A stretch of 56,135 nucleotides of DNA from a virus. Positions 7,425-15,113 of this stretch are shown in pieces. The notes beneath the pieces were generated by a model. That model saw nothing but the letters and a program-made list of their open reading frames with translations. It was not told the origin of the DNA and searched no databases. Made by a program: the position numbers and the translations under genes. The stretch covers positions 1 to 56,135 of the IMG/VR virus record IMGVR_UViG_3300042922_000108; one strand, given 5' to 3'. Position 1 is the first letter of the stretch. Every line of letters begins with the position of its first letter.

Positions 7425-7781
7425 CTAGCGCAATACCTTACCATTGCGGATTATGGGATGACGTTCTACCGGGAGTGAGTCGCCTCGCTCAAACATTAGC
7501 TGGTGGCCGCCATACCTAACCAGACTGGTTGCGATCATGTAGACCGCGATATTGAAACGATATTGGTAAAGCACACGCTTGTAACCCTGAAACCACCAGT
7601 CCAAATCCTCTCTTGCCCCGAAGCCGCAATGCTCCATCTTCAATGGCTGTGCTATTCCATCGTCCTTTGGATGAGGACGATTCCCCCCATGTGCTTCATG
7701 CATTGCATGTAGTCCACGGTGGTTGGAATCGTAAGGCCCAGCACCTTTCCAATTCTCAACTCTATAAACCGCAACGTGCAT
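7425..7781 (-). CDS. Inverted conserved phage protein
   Basis: The only convincing minus-strand gene inside the plus arm. The 118-residue product (from ATG 7781) contains VAVYRVEN, GAGPYDS, RPHPKDDGI and a C-terminal FGAREDLDWWFQGYKRVL segment, the sequence style of a small conserved actinophage family of unknown function. The frame stays open upstream to 7919, but that extra part does not resemble the family. There is no ribosome site before 7781; a TATGGT hexamer lies six bases before the ATG and TTGACA further up, though at a spacing of only 14, so the message may be leaderless. Its own terminator is shared with the converging gene. Confidence 0.72.
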   Translation of the reverse strand: MHVAVYRVENWKGAGPYDSNHRGLHAMHEAHGGNRPHPKDDGIAQPLKMEHCGFGAREDLDWWFQGYKRVLYQYRFNIAVYMIATSLVRYGGHQLMFERGDSLPVERHPIIRNGKVLR

Positions 7782-7911
7782 GGAAAAACCATACGAGTGA
7801 CAAACCATGTCAAGCAAACCGACACGGCGCGACACGCCGAGTAGTCCCCAAAAGTGATTTAGAGTACACAGGTACCCGTAACCAAGTAGTGCCGGTTTGA
7901 AAAGACGAGTG

Positions 7912-7941
7912 TTGACCATGTATAGAAGCAGGACATAGATT
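7912..7941 (+). promoter_or_regulatory. Candidate promoter for the DGQHR gene
   Basis: TTGACC at 7912-7917, 18 bases, TAGATT at 7936-7941. It precedes the good ribosome site AGGAAGAGG at 7974-7982 of the gene at 7991. Confidence 0.5.
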
Positions 7942-7990
7942 TATCTCAGTAGCAAAGAGAGCTACCAACCACTAGGAAGAGGTAAACAAA

Positions 7991-9274
7991 ATGGCAACTG
8001 CAACCACCACCCGCAAGGCATCCACCACCGCTGGTAAGACCGCTGGCAAGACTACTCCATCCACCAAGCTCAGCGGACAGACACCGGCTCACGTGGCCGC
8101 TGTGAAGCCAGCACCGGCACCGCAGAACCCCGAAGTCAAAGAGTCCAAGATGGAGATTGAAAGCACCGTAGTTCCGGGCAAGGTTGCTTTCGCGGTGATG
8201 ACTCCAGACCGGCTCAAAGCTCTGGCATTCATCAGCACATACAGCTCCACGGATGAGCAGTCCACCAGCCCTCGCGGACACGGTTACCAGAGGGAGCCGA
8301 TGGAAGAGCGCTTCCCCGGTATCGGTCGCTACTACGCTCGCGGTGACAACCGCTTCCGTATCCCCACGCTGACTATCAGCGTCAGGGTCTACGACGCAAA
8401 GGGCAGGGCTCGCTTCAACACCCTGTTCAATCAGGGGAACATCAGCAAGATTCATCAGGAGTTCGGGCGTTCCGTCTTCTCCATCGTGGATGGACAGCAC
8501 CGCTCCGGTGGCCTATTCTGGGCTTGGAAGAGCATCGAAGACTTCAACGCCTACGTTCCCATGATGCTGAACTACGGCCTGACGTACCGGGAAGAGGCAC
8601 AACTGTTCGATGACATGAACACCACGCAGCGCAAGCTCCCGAAGGCTCTCATTGAGGCCACGAAGGTGCACACGGAAGCTGACAACGCTTCCCACGCCCA
8701 AACCATTCGAGCGGTGACGTTCGAGCTGGCAGAAGACGGTGATTCGGTCTGGAACGGCAAGGTCAACATGACCGGCAAGCCTCGAGCTGCTGAACCTGTC
8801 AGCTTTGAAGGCCTGCGCCGGTCAGTCGGTGACCTGCTTCCCGCCAAGGTCATTGGCAGGCTCGAGGATCGCGGCTACATTCCCAGCAACGTCGCCAAGC
8901 GCTTCTGGGGCATGGTAGCCAAGGCATGTGCTCCAGCGTGGACAGACCAGCCCCGGTGGGTAGAGAATGAAAACCGGGAGCAGGTGGAAGAGCCTGTCAA
9001 GTACCGGCTGAAGGACGTGGTTGGTGTCGCCGCCGTCTCGCTGCTGGGAGCCGATATCCTCCTGACAGCGCTGGACAAGAGCACCAAGGATGAAGATTTC
9101 TGGGACATTGTTTCCGAGTACGTCAGCAAGCTTGGAGCTATCGACTGGGAGAAGCGGAAAAACAATCCGTGGATGAGTACTTCAGCCGGATTCGGTGGAC
9201 AGCGCCAGTTGTACGACATGCTATATTCACTGGTGTACACGGACACTCAGCCGGGAGTACCGGCAGAGTCCTAA
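7991..9274 (+). CDS. DGQHR-domain protein, DndB-like
   Basis: A 427-residue protein starting at ATG 7991. Residues 1-50 are Ala/Thr/Lys/Pro-rich and probably disordered. The diagnostic DGQHR pentapeptide lies at 167-171 in FSIVDGQHRSGG, followed by an NTTQRKLPK segment, as in the DGQHR family that includes DndB and DpdB of DNA phosphorothioation and deazaguanine modification systems and is distantly ParB-like. No modification genes accompany it here. It is a single-gene unit with its own promoter candidate and terminator. A role in DNA binding, or in evading or exploiting host DNA modification, is inference. Confidence 0.85.
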   Translation: MATATTTRKASTTAGKTAGKTTPSTKLSGQTPAHVAAVKPAPAPQNPEVKESKMEIESTVVPGKVAFAVMTPDRLKALAFISTYSSTDEQSTSPRGHGYQREPMEERFPGIGRYYARGDNRFRIPTLTISVRVYDAKGRARFNTLFNQGNISKIHQEFGRSVFSIVDGQHRSGGLFWAWKSIEDFNAYVPMMLNYGLTYREEAQLFDDMNTTQRKLPKALIEATKVHTEADNASHAQTIRAVTFELAEDGDSVWNGKVNMTGKPRAAEPVSFEGLRRSVGDLLPAKVIGRLEDRGYIPSNVAKRFWGMVAKACAPAWTDQPRWVENENREQVEEPVKYRLKDVVGVAAVSLLGADILLTALDKSTKDEDFWDIVSEYVSKLGAIDWEKRKNNPWMSTSAGFGGQRQLYDMLYSLVYTDTQPGVPAES

Positions 9275-9281
9275 CAGACTG

Positions 9282-9325
9282 GGAACCCCTCACATCATCT
9301 GGGAATGTGAGGGGTTTCCTTTTTC
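9282..9325 (+). terminator. Intrinsic terminator
   Basis: GGAACCCCTCACAT pairs with ATGTGAGGGGTTTCC and is followed by TTTTT. It ends the DGQHR unit. Confidence 0.88.
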
Positions 9326-9366
9326 CCCTCGAATGTACTATGCTGTGGATAACGAAAGGAAAGATC

Positions 9367-9579
9367 ATGGGAACCACCGTTAGCGTTCCAGAACTCCCGA
9401 AGTGCGATTTCTGCTCACGAGCAGGGCTTGACGCAGAGGCACACTACGATGGCAAGACGGTCTTTGGACCGTGGGCCAACATGTGCTCAGTGCACTTCAG
9501 CACATACGGCTCCGGCCTTGGTACAGGGCTAGGACAACGACTCATCTTGAAGGAAGACAATGGAACTGAAAAGCGGTGA
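9367..9579 (+). CDS. Small zinc-ribbon protein
   Basis: A 70-residue protein; ATG 9367 is chosen because GAAAGGAAAG precedes it, and the open frame to the left belongs to the antisense of other signals. CDFC near residue 13 and CSVH near residue 40 form a CxxC/CxxH zinc site; FGPWANMC and YGSGLGTGLGQRL are hallmarks of a common small actinophage family. Possible promoter: TACTAT at 9336-9341. It overlaps the next gene by 20 bases. Confidence 0.82.
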   Translation: MGTTVSVPELPKCDFCSRAGLDAEAHYDGKTVFGPWANMCSVHFSTYGSGLGTGLGQRLILKEDNGTEKR

Positions 9580-9736
9580 CAAGGTAAGAGTTGTCCTGCC
9601 GGGACAACGGATGCACAACCATGTAGGCACGATAGTCATGCCTCCAACCGACACCGGCAGAATGGTAGTTGAGTTTACAGAGGGAGACGCTTGGTTCCTC
9701 TATCCCGATGAAGTTGTAAAAGTAGAAAAGGACTAA
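9560..9736 (+). CDS. Small SH3/KOW-like protein
   Basis: A 58-residue protein from ATG 9560 with AGGAAGAC upstream. LKSGDKVRVVLPG, HVGTIVMPP and WFLYPDEVVKV show the strand-turn-strand order of an SH3-like barrel, close in pattern to the protein at 14906. It is the second gene of this unit. Role unknown. Confidence 0.75.
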   Translation: MELKSGDKVRVVLPGQRMHNHVGTIVMPPTDTGRMVVEFTEGDAWFLYPDEVVKVEKD

Positions 9737-9737
9737 C

Positions 9738-10061
9738 TTGAAGCTCAACAAGTACGCAGCCAACGAAATCACCGGAGAGCTGCCCAAGGGTGTGACAGCT
9801 ACCGCAACGCTCATCATCAAGCTCAAGGCCAAGTGCACAGCGTGTGGAGAGACACACGAGCATGAGGAAGAGACTGACGGTAGGTACAACGCTGACTACG
9901 CTATCCAACACAAGATGCGCTTCACCACAGTGAAGACCAATCGGGACACTCGTACCTACTACGGTATGGAATTCCTGTTGTGCCCTAGTTGCAACAAAAC
10001 CGCGCAAGACTTCATGACTGGCAAGATCAATCTGAAAGAGGAAACCATTGAAGCTGACTGA
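9738..10061 (+). CDS. Zinc-ribbon protein
   Basis: A 107-residue protein starting with TTG 9738. Two CxxC motifs (CTAC with a following HEHEEE, and CPSC) are spaced about 50 residues apart, the layout of a two-knuckle zinc ribbon. Its end overlaps the RNA ligase start by 14 bases, so expression is coupled to RNA repair. Function not recognised. Confidence 0.78.
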   Translation: MKLNKYAANEITGELPKGVTATATLIIKLKAKCTACGETHEHEEETDGRYNADYAIQHKMRFTTVKTNRDTRTYYGMEFLLCPSCNKTAQDFMTGKINLKEETIEAD

Positions 10062-11145
10062 ACTCTTCACGCTGGGACAGCTCGAGCTTGAGCTACAGGA
10101 CGGCTACGTGAAGGAAACGAAGCATCCTACGCTTCCCCTCACCATTCTGAACTACACCGACAAGTGCACCTATGAGCAGCTCTGGAATGATGTGACAACG
10201 CATTGCCGGGGGCTCATTGTCAACAACGTGACGCACGAGGTCATTGCTCGCGGACCTCGCAAGTTCTTCAACTACGGTGAGCCATCAGCAGCAACATGGC
10301 CGCTATCTCAGATGGTAGAACTCAGTACCAAGGAAGACGGCTCGCTGGGAATTGGTTGGCGGTTCTTTGACGGTGCACAGTGGCATTACGGGGTAGCCAC
10401 ACGCGGTAGCTTCACGTCAGAGCAGGCACTACACGCTACTGAGCTTCTGACGGATGACGATAAAGGTTCCATTGATTGGGGTACAGACTTCCACACCCGT
10501 ATCTGGGAGATTGTCTACCCTGAAAACCGTATTGTGTTGGACTACGGCGGACGGGATGAGCTTATCCCTCTTGGTACTGTGAACCATTACACAGGGCTTA
10601 TCCAGTGGAGGCCCCGTAAGGTTGCGCACTCTGACGTACTGGGAGCTATCACCTTGGGCGAAGCGCTCGCGTTGAAGATTCCAGACAACGAAGAGGGCTA
10701 TGTGCTCGATATCCTCAACACACAAGGTGTAGTGGTTGACCACCTGAAGCTCAAGGGTGAACGGTACAAAGAGCTTCACGCAGCAATCTTTGGTCTGTCT
10801 GAGAAGGCTATCTGGGAGCAGATGGTAGAAGGCACACACTTTGACTTCATTGCTGCCCTGCCGGATGAGGTACAGCCGTGGGCTCATGAAGTCGCTGACA
10901 GTCTCAGTGATGCCTTTGAGGGGTACTACTACAAAATCAACTATGTCTACTCGAGCGTGGTGACTTTCGAGCACCGTAGGGGGCAGGCTGAATACCTCAA
11001 GGCACACCACCCTGAAATTATGTCTCCTGTCTTCAACCTGCTTGACGGTAAGGTAGACCGTATGGAAGAGTGGGTCTGGAAGAAGATCAAGCCGGGACAC
11101 GTACCGTTTTCCGCAAGCAACGCATTGGAGAGTGCATCAGTTTGA
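10048..11145 (+). CDS. rnlA: Rnl1-type RNA ligase
   Basis: A 365-residue ATP-dependent RNA ligase of the T4 Rnl1 type, which seals 5'-phosphate and 3'-hydroxyl RNA ends such as cleaved tRNA anticodon loops. The adenylylated lysine is K95 in motif I KEDGS, close to K99 of T4 Rnl1. Upstream CRGLIV (R54) and RKFFNYGE are typical of Rnl1; motif IV appears as EGYVLDI and motif V as LKLKGERYKEL. Start TTG 10048. Its partner kinase/phosphatase is two genes downstream, separated by an HNH gene. In T4 the pair repairs tRNA cut by host anticodon nucleases; the same use here is inference. Confidence 0.93.
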   Translation: MKLTELFTLGQLELELQDGYVKETKHPTLPLTILNYTDKCTYEQLWNDVTTHCRGLIVNNVTHEVIARGPRKFFNYGEPSAATWPLSQMVELSTKEDGSLGIGWRFFDGAQWHYGVATRGSFTSEQALHATELLTDDDKGSIDWGTDFHTRIWEIVYPENRIVLDYGGRDELIPLGTVNHYTGLIQWRPRKVAHSDVLGAITLGEALALKIPDNEEGYVLDILNTQGVVVDHLKLKGERYKELHAAIFGLSEKAIWEQMVEGTHFDFIAALPDEVQPWAHEVADSLSDAFEGYYYKINYVYSSVVTFEHRRGQAEYLKAHHPEIMSPVFNLLDGKVDRMEEWVWKKIKPGHVPFSASNALESASV

Positions 11146-11166
11146 GTCAGTTGATTATGGTCACAC

Positions 11167-11586
11167 GTGCGTACAAGGGCTAGAGCTGATCCTGAGACAC
11201 GCTTCTTTGCTCAGGTAGACATAACTGGATTCTGCTGGCTCTGGAATCGTGCACTAACCCGCAAGGGTTATGCAATGTTCAAGTTTGATCCACAGCAGAA
11301 TAAGGCACAAGCACATCGTTGGATTTACGAGCACTTGGTAGGTCCAATACCAGACGGTTTGGTATTGGATCACCTTTGCCGCATTAGGCACTGTGTGAAT
11401 CCTGACCATGTTGAACCTGTCACCAACGTTGAGAACGTGCGACGTGGGAATGGTGATTACAACAAAAACAAGTTACACTGCAAGCGGGGACACAGTTACA
11501 CAGGAGATAACGTGTACGTCCACAACAACCGAAGACATTGCAGGGCTTGCAGAGCACTGACACACATGCAAAGGAAACAGAAGTGA
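11167..11586 (+). CDS. HNH endonuclease between RNA-repair genes
   Basis: A 139-residue HNH nuclease with FCWLWN, GPIPDGLVLDHLC and CVNPDHVEP, then a C-terminal CKRGH ... CRAC zinc motif. It is closely related to the protein at 132-656. It starts at GTG 11167 with no clear ribosome site and sits exactly between the RNA ligase and its kinase/phosphatase, the classic position of a free-standing homing endonuclease. Its stop overlaps the next GTG by four bases. Confidence 0.88.
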   Translation: MRTRARADPETRFFAQVDITGFCWLWNRALTRKGYAMFKFDPQQNKAQAHRWIYEHLVGPIPDGLVLDHLCRIRHCVNPDHVEPVTNVENVRRGNGDYNKNKLHCKRGHSYTGDNVYVHNNRRHCRACRALTHMQRKQK

Positions 11587-12533
11587 CGACTCCATTTATC
11601 ATTTTGACTAGAGGGTTGCCGGGTAGCGGTAAGAGCACATGGGCTGACAACACCATTTCCATTCTGCGGAACACCGTCAAGGTGGAGCGTGACGAAATGC
11701 GCCAGCTCCACTTCAAGCAGTACGGCAAGCTGTCCACGGAGCAGGAAGAGCAGGTGACCCGTACTCAGGAAGCCTTGGTTCGCGCCTACATTGGTCAGGG
11801 CGTGAACGTCATCATCAGTGACACTCACCTTCCTGACCGCTCTGTGAAGCGCTGGCAGAAGATCGGCCTCGAGCTTGGTTCTGAGGTTCTGGTACAGGAG
11901 TTCCGCAACGTACCTCTTGAGACGGTGCTGAAGAACAATGCGGAGCGCAATAAGTACCAGAAGGTTGTACCTGAGTCTGTCATCCGTGACATGCACAACC
12001 GCTTCATCAAGGGCCGTGACCTTGACAAGGAAGTGACGTACACACCTCCTGCTGAGCTGGAGATTGAGCCCTACGTACAACCTGACTTTGAGACAGGTTA
12101 TGAGGCTGTCATCTTTGACATTGACGGTACTCTTGCTGTCTTGGGTGACCGCTCACCTTACGATCCCACCAAGTACCACCTTGACAGTCTCAATGTGGAC
12201 GTGAACGCTTCCCTCGAAGCACATTGGAAGCTTGGACGGGAAATCATCATCGTTTCAGGACGTGATGAGGCATACCGCTCTGAGACAATCGCATGGCTCA
12301 ATGAGAACGAAGTGAAGTGGGACTTCCTTCACATGCGTCCTACGGAGAACCGTAAGGACGGGAAGAAAACCGAAGACAGCATCATCAAGTACAACCTCTT
12401 CAACGAGTACATCAGGGGTAAGAACTACAAAATCCTTGGTGTGTACGATGACAGGCAGCGTGTCTTGCGTATGTGGCGCAAGCTGGGGCTCACCACATTC
12501 CACGTCAACGGTCCTGACGCGGGAAACTTCTAG
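11583..12533 (+). CDS. pnk: Polynucleotide kinase/3'-phosphatase
   Basis: A 316-residue bifunctional enzyme arranged as in T4 PseT. Residues 11-19 are the kinase P-loop GLPGSGKST, with the nucleoside-binding RDEM and SDTH segments after it. The C-terminal HAD-type phosphatase starts at DIDGT (D179 and D181) with SGRDE and VYDDR motifs. GTG 11583 is preferred because AAAGGAAAC precedes it; the longer frame reaches into the HNH gene. It heals RNA ends by removing 3' or cyclic phosphate and adding 5' phosphate, ready for the RNA ligase at 10048. Confidence 0.94.
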   Translation: MTTPFIILTRGLPGSGKSTWADNTISILRNTVKVERDEMRQLHFKQYGKLSTEQEEQVTRTQEALVRAYIGQGVNVIISDTHLPDRSVKRWQKIGLELGSEVLVQEFRNVPLETVLKNNAERNKYQKVVPESVIRDMHNRFIKGRDLDKEVTYTPPAELEIEPYVQPDFETGYEAVIFDIDGTLAVLGDRSPYDPTKYHLDSLNVDVNASLEAHWKLGREIIIVSGRDEAYRSETIAWLNENEVKWDFLHMRPTENRKDGKKTEDSIIKYNLFNEYIRGKNYKILGVYDDRQRVLRMWRKLGLTTFHVNGPDAGNF

Positions 12534-12545
12534 GAAAGGGAAGCA

Positions 12546-12737
12546 GTGCCTAAAGAAACCAAGCGTTACGTTGCCGTAGTTGAAATCCTCGAGGTCACCG
12601 AAACGGAAGCCTACAAGGAATACAGCAACCACTACCCAGCCACCAAAGAGTCTCGTGAGCTTGCCAAGTTCACCGTCCGTGATGAAGCCCTGCTTGGGCT
12701 CAAGGAAAAGGTATCTTCCTTTACCGATTTGGTCTGA
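12546..12737 (+). CDS. Small hypothetical protein
   Basis: A 63-residue protein from GTG 12546, with AGGAAAGGGAAGC just upstream. It has one strand (RYVAVVEILEV) and a helix (EALLGLKEKVSSFTDLV) and no recognised motif. It is last in the RNA-repair operon, ending just before a promoter/terminator element. Confidence 0.7.
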   Translation: MPKETKRYVAVVEILEVTETEAYKEYSNHYPATKESRELAKFTVRDEALLGLKEKVSSFTDLV

Positions 12738-12745
12738 AAAACAGT

Positions 12746-12793
12746 TTGACAATGAGCAGCGAACTCCCTAAACTTGGGGAGTTCGTTGTTTTA
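12746..12793 (+). promoter_or_regulatory. Promoter overlapping a terminator hairpin
   Basis: TTGACA at 12746-12751, exactly 17 bases, TAAACT at 12769-12774: a very good promoter. The -10 forms the loop of a hairpin whose arms are CGAACTCCC (12760-12768) and GGGGAGTTCG (12777-12786), followed by a T-rich run. Read-through RNA would form the hairpin and stop, while RNA started here (near 12781) would lack the left arm. The element thus could end one operon and begin the next. Confidence 0.72.
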
Positions 12794-12810
12794 TGAAAGG
12801 AACAATTCAG

Positions 12811-13362
12811 TTGAATTGGAATGAATACCAGCAGGGCGCACTTACCACCGCGATCTACCCGCTGAAGCGTGAACTCGAATACACCATTCTGGGCTTGTCC
12901 TCTGAGGTTGGTGAAATCGGTGAAGTCTACGGGCGTGAAAAGCTCATGGGATGGGGCTTTACCCGCAAGGGCACCAACGAAATCCTTGCAGAGATTGGCG
13001 ATAACTGGTGGTACGCAGCCGCCGTTGCCGATGCGCTGGGCAAGCAGTTTGAAGAGGTCCGCACATTCAGCGGCCTGCTCCCTGAGAACTACCGGAGCCG
13101 TGGCCTGACCATCCTCACGCTGCAGAAACATGCCAGCAAGATTGCCGGTATCTTGAAGAAGTCCATCCGTGACAACGATGGTTACTTTGAAGCGAAGCAC
13201 ACTGACGCGGTGATGGCTGAACTGTTCCAGTTCACTCACCAGCTCGAGAACCTGACTGAGCAGTTCGGTTCTACCACTGAGGCTGTCATGGCTAAGAACC
13301 TCAACAAGCTCGCTGACCGCAAGGCACGCGGTGTGCTTCAGGGTAGTGGGGATAATCGCTAA
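12811..13362 (+). CDS. MazG-like nucleotide pyrophosphohydrolase
   Basis: A 183-residue all-helical protein of the MazG-like NTP pyrophosphohydrolase group. The metal-binding pattern is visible as LSSEVGEIGEVYGRE and, further on, EILAEIGDNWWYAAAVAD, i.e. paired ExxE and ExxD helices; the C-terminus NKLADRKARGVL is also typical. Start TTG 12811 is chosen because GAAAGGAA lies upstream; ATG 12793 would fall in the hairpin without a ribosome site. MazG enzymes clear abnormal NTPs or lower (p)ppGpp; the phage forms may delay host stress responses (family knowledge). Confidence 0.85.
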   Translation: MNWNEYQQGALTTAIYPLKRELEYTILGLSSEVGEIGEVYGREKLMGWGFTRKGTNEILAEIGDNWWYAAAVADALGKQFEEVRTFSGLLPENYRSRGLTILTLQKHASKIAGILKKSIRDNDGYFEAKHTDAVMAELFQFTHQLENLTEQFGSTTEAVMAKNLNKLADRKARGVLQGSGDNR

Positions 13363-13536
13363 GTGAAAACCTACATCATTACGCTTATCAACGGTGAGCT
13401 GGAAGAGTGCCGTTGTGACTCGATAGAGTTCACACCGACGCACATTGTTTTTGAGAGTGACAACGGTAAGACTCTCAACTACTCCATTCTTGCCACAAAG
13501 GTGCTACGAGTCTTTGAAGAAGGTGCAAACGAGTGA
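13363..13536 (+). CDS. Small hypothetical protein
   Basis: A 57-residue frame from GTG 13363, starting right after the MazG-like stop and overlapping the next GTG by four bases. It reads as a small beta-rich protein (KTYIITLINGELEECRCDS, then HIVFESDNGKTLNY). The spacing favours a real gene. Function unknown. Confidence 0.68.
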   Translation: MKTYIITLINGELEECRCDSIEFTPTHIVFESDNGKTLNYSILATKVLRVFEEGANE

Positions 13537-13907
13537 ACACCACTGAACAGAAGTACCTTCTCCTGCTGAAGACCTTGTATGACCCCAAGTCCACCAAGGC
13601 TGAGCTGTCAGCAGTAGGCAAAGCCATTGCGGAACTCACCGAGACTCAGCAGGTGGACTTCAACAACTTCCAGCACAAGGTGGGAGAGGTCTTCCTGCAG
13701 ATTCAGGCAGACCTTGACAAAGGCCTTGATGAACTGGCTGATGACTTCCCAGAAGAGACAGACCCACGCAAGTGGGAAGACGAAGACTGGGTAACCTTTG
13801 ACCTAGCAGTGTTTGAGCATAAGTACGAAGAGCTGTACCGTACCTACGCCGAACAGAAGCCCAACCTGCACCTCATGTGGAAAGAGATCGAAACCCGCCT
13901 TGCCTGA
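13533..13907 (+). CDS. Hypothetical acidic helical protein
   Basis: A 124-residue acidic protein from GTG 13533, mostly helical (KYLLLLKTLYDPKSTKAEL, ADLDKGLDELADDFPEE). No family recognised. Its stop overlaps the WhiB start by eight bases, suggesting coupling. Confidence 0.75.
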   Translation: MNTTEQKYLLLLKTLYDPKSTKAELSAVGKAIAELTETQQVDFNNFQHKVGEVFLQIQADLDKGLDELADDFPEETDPRKWEDEDWVTFDLAVFEHKYEELYRTYAEQKPNLHLMWKEIETRLA

Positions 13908-14214
13908 GACATACTTTAGAGATTCCTTCCAAGAAAAGCTGTTTGAAAATCCACCTGAGTGCACCGAAATGAACCCCGATTACTTCTTCGCTGATCCTGA
14001 TGACGAAGAAGAAAAGTTCGGACGTTCTGAGCGTGCCATTGCGGTAGCAGCCTGTAACCGCTGCCCGTTGAAGATGGAGTGCTTTCAGTACGCCATCAGC
14101 AACAACATCACCGAAGGTGTGTGGGGCGGGGCAGTACCTCAGCAGCGTCAGGCCTATGCCAACAAGGTAAGGCTGAACATCAGAGCCACCGAACTGAAAT
14201 ACGGTGTCCAGTAG
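13900..14214 (+). CDS. whiB: WhiB-family transcriptional regulator
   Basis: A 104-residue WhiB-like protein. Four cysteines that bind a [4Fe-4S] cluster lie at 21, 52, 55 and 61 (spacing C-x30-C-x2-C-x5-C) and the family turn GVWGG is at 73-77, followed by a basic DNA-contacting tail. TTG 13900 is taken as start because the longer frame is antisense-like filler overlapping the previous gene. WhiB proteins occur only in Actinobacteria and their phages and work with the housekeeping sigma factor; phage WhiB of mycobacteriophage TM4 lowers host whiB2 expression and promotes exclusion. The target here is unknown. Confidence 0.9.
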   Translation: MPETYFRDSFQEKLFENPPECTEMNPDYFFADPDDEEEKFGRSERAIAVAACNRCPLKMECFQYAISNNITEGVWGGAVPQQRQAYANKVRLNIRATELKYGVQ

Positions 14215-14897
14215 TGCAGCTCGAGGAACTGAAGAGTAGTATCCTCGAGCAGATCACGAAGCCCACCGACAGGGGGCAGCAGAAGAAAATCGGTCCATCC
14301 GAAATCGGTGGCTGTCCCCTGTGTATCGGTGAGAAGCTTGCATTAGCACACCCTGACTTGTACCCAGACCTTGAACATACGGAAAGATTCGGGCTGGCTG
14401 CGTGGGTGGGTAGTTGCGTGCATGACTTCATGGAACGTGGTATTGAGATTCCCAATGCTTACAAAGAGCACAAGAATCCCATCTACGATCTTGCTGGCTA
14501 CGGGATTATTGCGGGCTCCACTGACCTGTACGTTGACGGTCACGTTGTGGACTACAAATGTGTGGGGAAGTACAGCTACGACGCAATGAAGCTTGCGTAC
14601 CGGCTGGAGCCCAACAAGATACCCAAGACAGGTTACCGAGTCCAACAGCATTTGTACGGTTTGGGCTGGGAGCTTGCAGGGTATAAGGTTGAAGACGTGA
14701 GCCTCTGTGTCATCCCAAAGGAAAGCAACAATCCTGATGACATTCGATTCTTCTCAGAAAGATACAACCGAGAGGTTGCGGAGAAGGCACTCGCTAGATT
14801 AGAATTGATCTACAAGCGAGTGAAGCAGGGTAAGCTTGAAACTCTCCCGATGGATGAGGATTGCTACACCTGCACTCGGGTCTTATTCAGAGCATAG
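14214..14897 (+). CDS. Cas4/RecB-like PD-(D/E)XK exonuclease
   Basis: A 227-residue nuclease starting at GTG 14214, one base overlapping the WhiB stop. RecB-family motifs: His70 (GSCVHDF), D104 (GSTDLYVDG), D113-x-K115 in VVDYKCVGK, and the QxxxY motif around 145-149. Cysteines near 34 and 37 (GGCPLC) and near the C-terminus (CYTC) match the Fe-S cluster ligands of Cas4-like enzymes. Phage Cas4-like proteins resect DNA ends. It stands two genes before the Sak4-like annealing ATPase, forming a recombination module. Confidence 0.88.
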   Translation: MQLEELKSSILEQITKPTDRGQQKKIGPSEIGGCPLCIGEKLALAHPDLYPDLEHTERFGLAAWVGSCVHDFMERGIEIPNAYKEHKNPIYDLAGYGIIAGSTDLYVDGHVVDYKCVGKYSYDAMKLAYRLEPNKIPKTGYRVQQHLYGLGWELAGYKVEDVSLCVIPKESNNPDDIRFFSERYNREVAEKALARLELIYKRVKQGKLETLPMDEDCYTCTRVLFRA

Positions 14898-14905
14898 GGG
14901 CTCAA

Positions 14906-15106
14906 TTGACAATTGCTATTGGTGATACTGTCCGTGTCGTGGAAGGTGCAAACCATCCCGAAGTCAAGGCAGGTGCAATTGGTAAAGTACACCACTTAGG
15001 TGTAAAGTATCCGGGGGACATAAGGGTGAAATTCCCGAAAGACCCTGATTTGCTCTGGCTTTACCCAGAGCATTACGAAAGGATGGAAGAGAACACTGAG
15101 CACTGA
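14906..15106 (+). CDS. Small SH3/KOW-like protein
   Basis: A 66-residue protein; TTG 14906 is chosen with ATAGGGG upstream. IAIGDTVRVVEG, GAIGKVHHLG and DIRVKFPKD ... WLYPEHYERME give the same barrel pattern as the 9560 protein, including the WLYP motif before the last strand. It lies between the Cas4-like and Sak4-like genes. Function unknown. Confidence 0.75.
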   Translation: MTIAIGDTVRVVEGANHPEVKAGAIGKVHHLGVKYPGDIRVKFPKDPDLLWLYPEHYERMEENTEH

Positions 15107-15113
15107 AACTGAT

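Noticed and set aside
7782-7919. N-terminal extension of the inverted gene
   Set aside because: The frame is open but the peptide does not resemble the family, and no ribosome site precedes 7919.
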